Positions 58,715 to 64,000 of a stretch of 64,000 nucleotides of DNA are shown piece after piece (positions within the stretch are counted from its first letter, which is position 1; every line of letters begins with the position of its first letter). The position numbers were made by a program, and so were the translations under genes. Origin of the DNA: Micropterus salmoides (taxonomy: Eukaryota > Chordata > Actinopteri > Centrarchiformes > Centrarchidae); NCBI RefSeq assembly GCF_014851395.1, contig NW_024040374.1, forward strand, positions 26,678,772-26,742,771, given 5' to 3'. The notes below the pieces were generated by a model. It searched no databases. It saw only the letters and a list, made by a program, of their open reading frames with translations, and was not told the DNA's origin.

Positions 58715-60984
58715 CTATAAAGTAGGGATGAAACGATTACCGGTTTAACGGTAAACCATGGTAAAATTCTCGACGGTCATTATTACCGTACACATTTTAA
58801 TTACCGCGATAACTGGGTATGGTTAACCGCGCTATTATAAACTCACGGCAAACACTGTCCAGCGTCTCATAGTGTTGTGTAGTTCAAAGAACGTTTCGTT
58901 CATAAGACCTAATTGTGTGTATGACTCGGGAGGAACGGGTTGTCTCAGTGAGTGATTCGTTCATTTTCACACGTGTGAAGGATCTTGGACTCTTACGTTC
59001 ACTCATCACACGGCAGCTGCATGGGCTCCGTCAGCACAGGAAACAGAACTGATTAGTTCACGACTCTCAACTGAGGGTCTCTAGGTCTGACTCGACGACT
59101 CGTTCAGTGCTCACATGGGTCCTCCTCAATCTTTCGTTCACTCGGCAGGCTGAGTGGCTGCCAGCGCCGGAGAATGAGAGGCAGGTTGGCTGTCAGGTAA
59201 CAGTCACTGGACTGACATTATATCTAATATCTATTTTGTGACATTTAATAAAGCATAACGTTATTACAGCGCAGTTGTGTTGTGCTAAGTTATAGTTTTA
59301 ACACAGCTGCACCGTAACTTTAGTCCTGCTAGTGTTTAACATTACAGCTAACAGCTGATGAGAGTTGTTCTGGGTCCACTTCAGAGCCCTGACAGGATTC
59401 TACTGGGAGCCGAATTACCTCCGAGGTCGTCTCCTCTCCAAAACAAACAGACGGTCATTAAAACATTAAAACACAGCCACATAGCAACATTAGCATTAGC
59501 CCTGTAAACAGCTAACAGCTGATCCAGGTCCGCCAGAGAACGCAAGGTAACTTTTCCTTTTTATTTACCAACAGAGCCGTGCTGTTGTTCCACAGCTCGT
59601 GATGGGTGAACAACCTGCAGTGTTTGAGAACGATGTGCTCACGTGTGTTTCTCTGTCTGCAGAATCAGGACCTGATGTGGCCCATTCTGCGTCCAGACCT
59701 GCCAAACTGCTGCGTTTATATATGTTTATTTCTCTGTTCCTCTCTCTGTGCTGGAGTTCTTTAAGAACTTGGTGGCTTGATCCAGATTATTATTAAATTG
59801 GTTGAATTTTAATAAGAGTGTGTTTATTCATATAGTGTATCAAGCTTATTACTTCAATATATTTACTGCAAATCTGATATTAATATTTTAATCATGGATA
59901 GGGACGTCAGGCTGCTGCATGAATGAGCACTTTAGAGATAATGATAGTAATTATATACATCAGCCTTTATATGGCTGGTCTGGTTGGATACTCGGGAAAG
60001 ATTGTGAAAATGGAAGGATTTAGCCGGGAGTAGTAGTGATTACATATTGACAACATATTTCTGTGGTTTTTACATGGTTTGAATTTGGTTGTGGGCCCAG
60101 GGGGGTTTATATAATGATAATATACAGTAATCAAGTGGTGAATTTGTGCATTATACTTTGTCAAATAAAGCAAGCCAGGCAGCCTTCCGTGTTTGAGAAC
60201 GGCGCTGTTTTTTAATGAGAGCCCACTAGAGGGCTGCAATAACCAGCCTAGTTCAAATGAACGAAATGACTCAAAAAAAGATTAGTTCATTTTGAATTTG
60301 AATGAACGAGTCTGTCAAAAGACTCGAACTTGCCATCACTAGCGTCTGCCAGAAGCAGGCGCAAAAGCGCAGAATGCAATGTGGGTTTGTTTGGGTCAAT
60401 GACAACACGGCGGAAGACAGCGCTGCAGAGATTTTTCAGTCACTCTGAAGTCCGGTCATATTTTAGTTTTAATGAGAGCGCTGAGGGAAACTTGATTGAA
60501 GAAAATAACCTTCTAGTGAACGCAGGGTGAGTTAACTTTTAGCTTTGGTTTGTCTCTCTGACTTGCTAACAGCATGTAAACTGAAGCTCTCAGTGTTGCT
60601 ACTCTTGTAAAAACGCTACACGATGAGTCTATTCGTCCACTGCACATGATAACACGTTACGCATTTTAGTCAACCAACCAGCATTTCTAGAAACGCTACT
60701 GACTGCTCTGTATTTATGTCAGTCTTGAAAATGCACACTGATGATTTTCATATGTTTGCAAAACGTATTTGCTGTTAATTTATTTTTTATGCAAAACAAA
60801 ATGGCAATTGTATTTGTAGTTTTCAATATAAAACTTGTTGAAATGGTTTCAGTGTGTGTGTAAGTACATTTTAATCTTTTTCGGCACATTTTTACAATAC
60901 CGTGATAATACTGATAACCGTGATAATTTTGGTCACTATAATCACGATATGAAATTTTCATACCGTTTCATCCCTACTACAAAG
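58715..60984. mobile_element. Outer hAT-type element, interrupted by a second hAT
   Basis: The element 58723-60976 (2,254 bp) is flanked by CTATAAAG (58715-58722) and CTACAAAG (60977-60984), an 8-bp duplication with one mismatch. Both ends start TAGGGATGAAACG read inwards, with ACCG/CGGTA-type subterminal repeats. Excluding the nested 1,472-bp element and its duplication it is about 0.77 kb and has no transposase, so it is non-autonomous. Confidence 0.88.
58870..60341. mobile_element. Nested hAT-like element
   Basis: The left end is TAGTGTTGTGTAGTTCAA and the right end, read inwards, is TAGTGATGGCAAGTTCGA (about 13 of 18 match). Subterminal sequences rich in GTTCA/TGAACGA motifs appear on both sides (58884-58900, 60255-60310). 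Flanks are GCGTCTCA (58862-58869) and GCGTCTGC (60342-60349), sharing the first six bases. It resembles a fish hAT whose ends are TAGTGATGGGAAGTTC. No transposase-like frame is visible in 1.47 kb. Confidence 0.78.
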
Positions 60985-61739
60985 ACATGACAGACATTAG
61001 TCTATTTAACGTTTCCTGAACAGTGGCCAATTTTTAAAAAAATTTCTTCTTTGAAAGTTTCTTTTTTAAATCTCTTGTACACATTAAATGTTACACCATA
61101 ATACCACATACAGGCAGACATGACGCAACTCACAAACTCAGTTCAGTGTGTGGACAGTCTCAACATCATCGGCACAGGTACCACTTTACATTCTAGCCAT
61201 GTGGTGGAAATGCCCCTTGTTGTTTAACTATGGGGCATTACAAGCTTTAAAAAGTCACATTCATTAATACTCAAGAGGACAAGGTCAAACGACTTTAGTA
61301 CACCATCTGCCATCAAAGGGCCAGCACCACAACAAATGGCTTTCTAATTTACTTATCTGTGGTTTGCGGTCAGGGGAATAAAAAAAAACAAAGTTAATTG
61401 CCAACATCCTATTTATCACTGCTTCTTTGAAATTATCCATACAAGTTAATTTAGTCAGCTTTGGCTGAGCGACCAGGGAGGAATACAGATCTGTGATATA
61501 CAACAGAATAAGAATTTGATTCAGTTCACTTTCTATGATTTGATATTTTCCAGCTTATAGTGTTCTACAATGTAAACATAATTCATTATAAAGTTGGACA
61601 AAGTTGGATAAAACTGGACAACTGGCCATTTCCATACTTTTTTAGATACATAAGGTTATAGAAAACTTAAATAATACAATGACAGTAATAGTTTGAGTTG
61701 ATTATGAATCAATAATCAATATTTCTACATTAACCATGG
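60985..61739. other. Intron, no recognisable feature
   Basis: Nothing recognised. Confidence 0.45.
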
Positions 61740-62060
61740 ATCATGTGGCTACTTGTATGTGAAAGGGGTCACTCGTTGTGATGAACATAGAGATGATTAT
61801 CACCAGACTGCAGCTCGCCTCAGCTTTATAGCATCTTTTGGTTGTGTTTTGGTTTTATGGCTCTCAACTTTACCGTTTTCTTTCAGTCTCTCCACTCTCA
61901 TAGCGTTGTTTTCGGCCGCAGCAGGCAGCTGTTTTTTAGCATAAAAGCTCTAAATATCCACTGTACACTACCTGCCCTGCACCAAACTGCAGACTATCCC
62001 AGTTAGCTACTAGCTGGTAAACATAGCAGAGTGGCCAGACATACGAATGCTAATGCTGCT
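61740..62060 (+). repeat. Probable dispersed fish repeat
   Basis: Contains 'tctccactctcatagcgttg' and 'agctctaaatatccactgta', phrases that I associate with repeated percomorph sequence. No second copy is present in the window and no ends are visible, so this rests on memory only. Confidence 0.35.
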
Positions 62061-62515
62061 CTGTATCTGCTCTGTAAATAACGGTTTGCTTACAGTTTTT
62101 GTTGATCGCTTCGGGACTATTATCGTAAGTATTTGGAAAAATTTCACAACTCATCACACTTGTAACACAGCCAGTCTCTCATTCAAAACGTGACACTGTG
62201 CATTCATTTGGATTGTAAACATCTTTCACCACACAAGCCATTAATTAATTAGATTAAATTAATTCAAAATATGTTTCTCGTGAAATGTCACAAGAACAAA
62301 AGGTTTAATCACCAAAACACAACGTAAGGATTTATTTTTCATCATTTTAACTATCAGTGAATCCAGTAACAGACAATGCTAGATACATGCTTACTGAAAG
62401 TAGTATGCTACAGTAATGTAAAAAAGACAGATTACACAGTTTTCACATTAGGCAATACACTTTCATTACCCAACATTTACAGAATTTATCACTTCCACAA
62501 TATCTATCCTATATG

Positions 62516-62904
62516 TACAGGTGCTGGTCATATAATTAGAATATCATCAAAAAGTTGATTTATTTCAGTAATTCCATTCAAAAAGTGAAACTTGTATACA
62601 TTCATTCCACACAGACTGATGTATTTTGATATCTGATATCTTTTCATGTTCATACTTTTCAGTTGGCAAACATTTCTAAAAATCCTTTTTCTTTATTGGT
62701 CTTAAGTAATATTCTAATTTTCAGAGATACTGAATTTTCATTAGTTGTCAGTTATAATCATCAAAATTAAGGAATGAACATTTGAAATATATCAGTCTGT
62801 GTGGAATGAATGTATACATTATACAAGTTTCACTTTTTGAATGGAATTACTGAAATAGATAAAAACTTTTTGATGATATTCTAATTATATGACCAGCACC
62901 TATA
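62516..62904. mobile_element. Tc1/mariner-like MITE with about 105-bp inverted repeats
   Basis: The element 62518-62902 (385 bp) is flanked by TA on both sides (62516-62517, 62903-62904). The ends are CAGGTGCTGGTCATATAATT and, inwards from the right, TAGGTGCTGGTCATATAATT. The arms stay alignable for about 105 bp with small gaps. The centre keeps sequence from a larger parent and a TGATATCTGATATC palindrome. TA duplication and end sequence fit Tc1/mariner. I remember this end sequence from a transposon widespread in fishes. There is no transposase. Confidence 0.9.
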
Positions 62905-63679
62905 ATCAAGATGTCATCAATGAAGATATTGCCTCCAATCATTGATGCAAAAAACAAACTTTTATTGCAACATATTGGTTTGTCTAATCAAATGACTCTG
63001 AGCCTGTCCTATCTGCTCCATGTTACAGTAAAAGGAATTGCCAGTGTTCACACCACCTTTTGCAGTATATAGTTGCCCGCTGAGTTTACCATCACATGAA
63101 ATTAGCAATGTACAGATGGTAATCGATGATGATGGTAATCATCGATAATAGATGGTGTAGTGTATTTTAAAGTATTGTACATACTGTAATCACTGCAGTA
63201 GCTCTGAATCCCACTGAGGTCACATGAAAATGATTATATATTAAGCAAATGTTTCAGCAATGATCAATTAGGAACAACAAGCATAGTGATAGTGAGAGTG
63301 TATTTTAACAATAGATACGAAAATCTTATTCAAAGTTGCATGTACTTTGTATGAACTTAATGTATTTCAATGCAAAACATGTCTTTCTGCATGTTTTGTT
63401 GTACTCAGTCAATGTAAGATGTACTTATAGTTGTGAAAAAGGTCTTTTTTTGATGGTCTGTAGTGTTTTTTGAGTGTAATATTTCCAAATACCAGCGACA
63501 ATAGTACCAAAGCGATAAACAAAAACTGGAACGTTAATATATGATAATGTGTCGGCTTGTTTCCACTGCCTCCAAGTGGCAAAAAACTCCATCTGCTGAT
63601 GAAGATGATGTGATATATCCAGATAATGCTGAATTCTGAATGTTCAATGACTATCTGTTAATATTGTTTTGATAAAGTG
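62905..63679. other. Intron, no recognisable gene
   Basis: AT-rich sequence. A small hairpin ATCGATGAT/ATCATCGAT lies near 63122-63147. Confidence 0.5.
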
Positions 63680-64000
63680 TCACACCCTCTGTCCCTGCCC
63701 CTTCTTCAGCCTAGCCGGGAGCCTTCCTTTCACTGTCTTTTTGTGTGTTGTGTTTTATTGCAGGAGTGGAGGTGTGCAGGTGTTTGGCAGCAGCTGCAAA
63801 TCATCTTCAATCTCCTCTGCTTTAAATACTAGGCTTCTACTCTACCACGCCACCAGATTCGATTCGGCTTCACAGTTAGTCTCGGTCCAGCCCTTATTAC
63901 CATGTTTACTATTTTGACCTCCTTCTGCCAGCAGTTACTCCTGGTCTGATTCCATGCCTGCTCACCTGCACTGGATCACCGCATCTCTTCCAGGCTCATT
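63680..64000 (+). repeat. Unclassified repeat-like GC-richer block, cut by window end
   Basis: Begins 'tgtcacaccctctgtccctg' and is C/T-rich, similar in style to 8548-8985 and unlike the surrounding AT-rich intron. It may be an LTR or another interspersed repeat. The partner end would lie beyond the window. The open frame 63669-63917 has no recognisable motif. Confidence 0.35.

Larger units (their letters stand above)
38194..64000 (-). other. gabrg3: gabrg3 upstream intron (at least 25.8 kb, open at window end)
   Basis: Sequence upstream of exon 3. I looked on the minus strand for the expected preceding exon ending with an RPDIG-like peptide and a split Val codon, and did not see it. The intron carries the BEL element, a SINE, three hAT-type elements, a Tc1/mariner-like MITE and other repeats. 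The unannotated parts (38194-39779, 47768-48577) hold no recognisable coding sequence. Confidence 0.7.

Noticed and set aside
38194..64000. gabrg3 exons 1-2
   Set aside because: Looked for a donor preceded by an RPDIG-like peptide and for a signal-peptide exon on the minus strand; nothing convincing, so probably beyond the window.

Overview
The window is vertebrate nuclear DNA, most likely from a percomorph ray-finned fish. It is AT-rich and almost entirely intronic, and it is crowded with teleost-type transposable elements (DIRS, Gmr1-type Ty3/Gypsy, BEL/Pao, a Rex1/CR1-like LINE, hAT and Tc1/mariner-type non-autonomous elements, tRNA-derived SINEs). There are no prokaryotic features.

The only host gene I can support is a GABA-A receptor gamma subunit on the minus strand, best matched to gamma-3 (gabrg3). 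Three consecutive coding exons are visible: 38126-38193 (68 bp), 5862-6082 (221 bp) and 324-406 (83 bp). Splice sites are canonical and reading phases fit. They encode part of the extracellular ligand-binding domain, including the start of the Cys-loop. The introns between them are about 32.0 kb and 5.5 kb. Everything above 38193 is upstream intron, and I did not find the preceding exon.

Layout in ascending coordinates. 0-8 kb: a SINE, exons 5 and 4, and several degenerate dispersed repeats, one of them a long foldback. 8-13 kb: little recognisable. 13.1-16.5 kb: a SINE tail and a decayed LINE with APE endonuclease and reverse-transcriptase remnants. 20.16-30.22 kb: a DIRS-type tyrosine-recombinase retroelement on the minus strand. 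It has inverted terminal repeats, an internal complementary region, gag, RT-RNase H and tyrosine-recombinase remnants. A 6.4-kb Gmr1-type Gypsy element on the plus strand sits inside its right terminal repeat, flanked by a 5-bp target duplication (CGTTC). 30.5 kb: a pure (TA)75 microsatellite. 32.07-32.81 kb: a hAT-type element with a perfect 8-bp duplication. 37.4-38.0 kb: a putative MITE close to exon 3. 39.78-47.77 kb: a BEL/Pao element on the minus strand whose two 904-bp LTR copies look identical. 48.8 kb: a second tRNA-derived SINE. 52.3, 58.7-61.0 and 62.5-62.9 kb: a hAT MITE, a hAT nested inside another hAT, and a Tc1/mariner-like inverted-repeat element. The rest is ordinary intron.

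I see no new biological system. The most informative points are the nested insertions with readable target duplications, the DIRS internal complementary region, the integrase-before-RT order of the Gypsy element, and several single-base deletions in short homopolymers that break otherwise young elements, which may be assembly errors.
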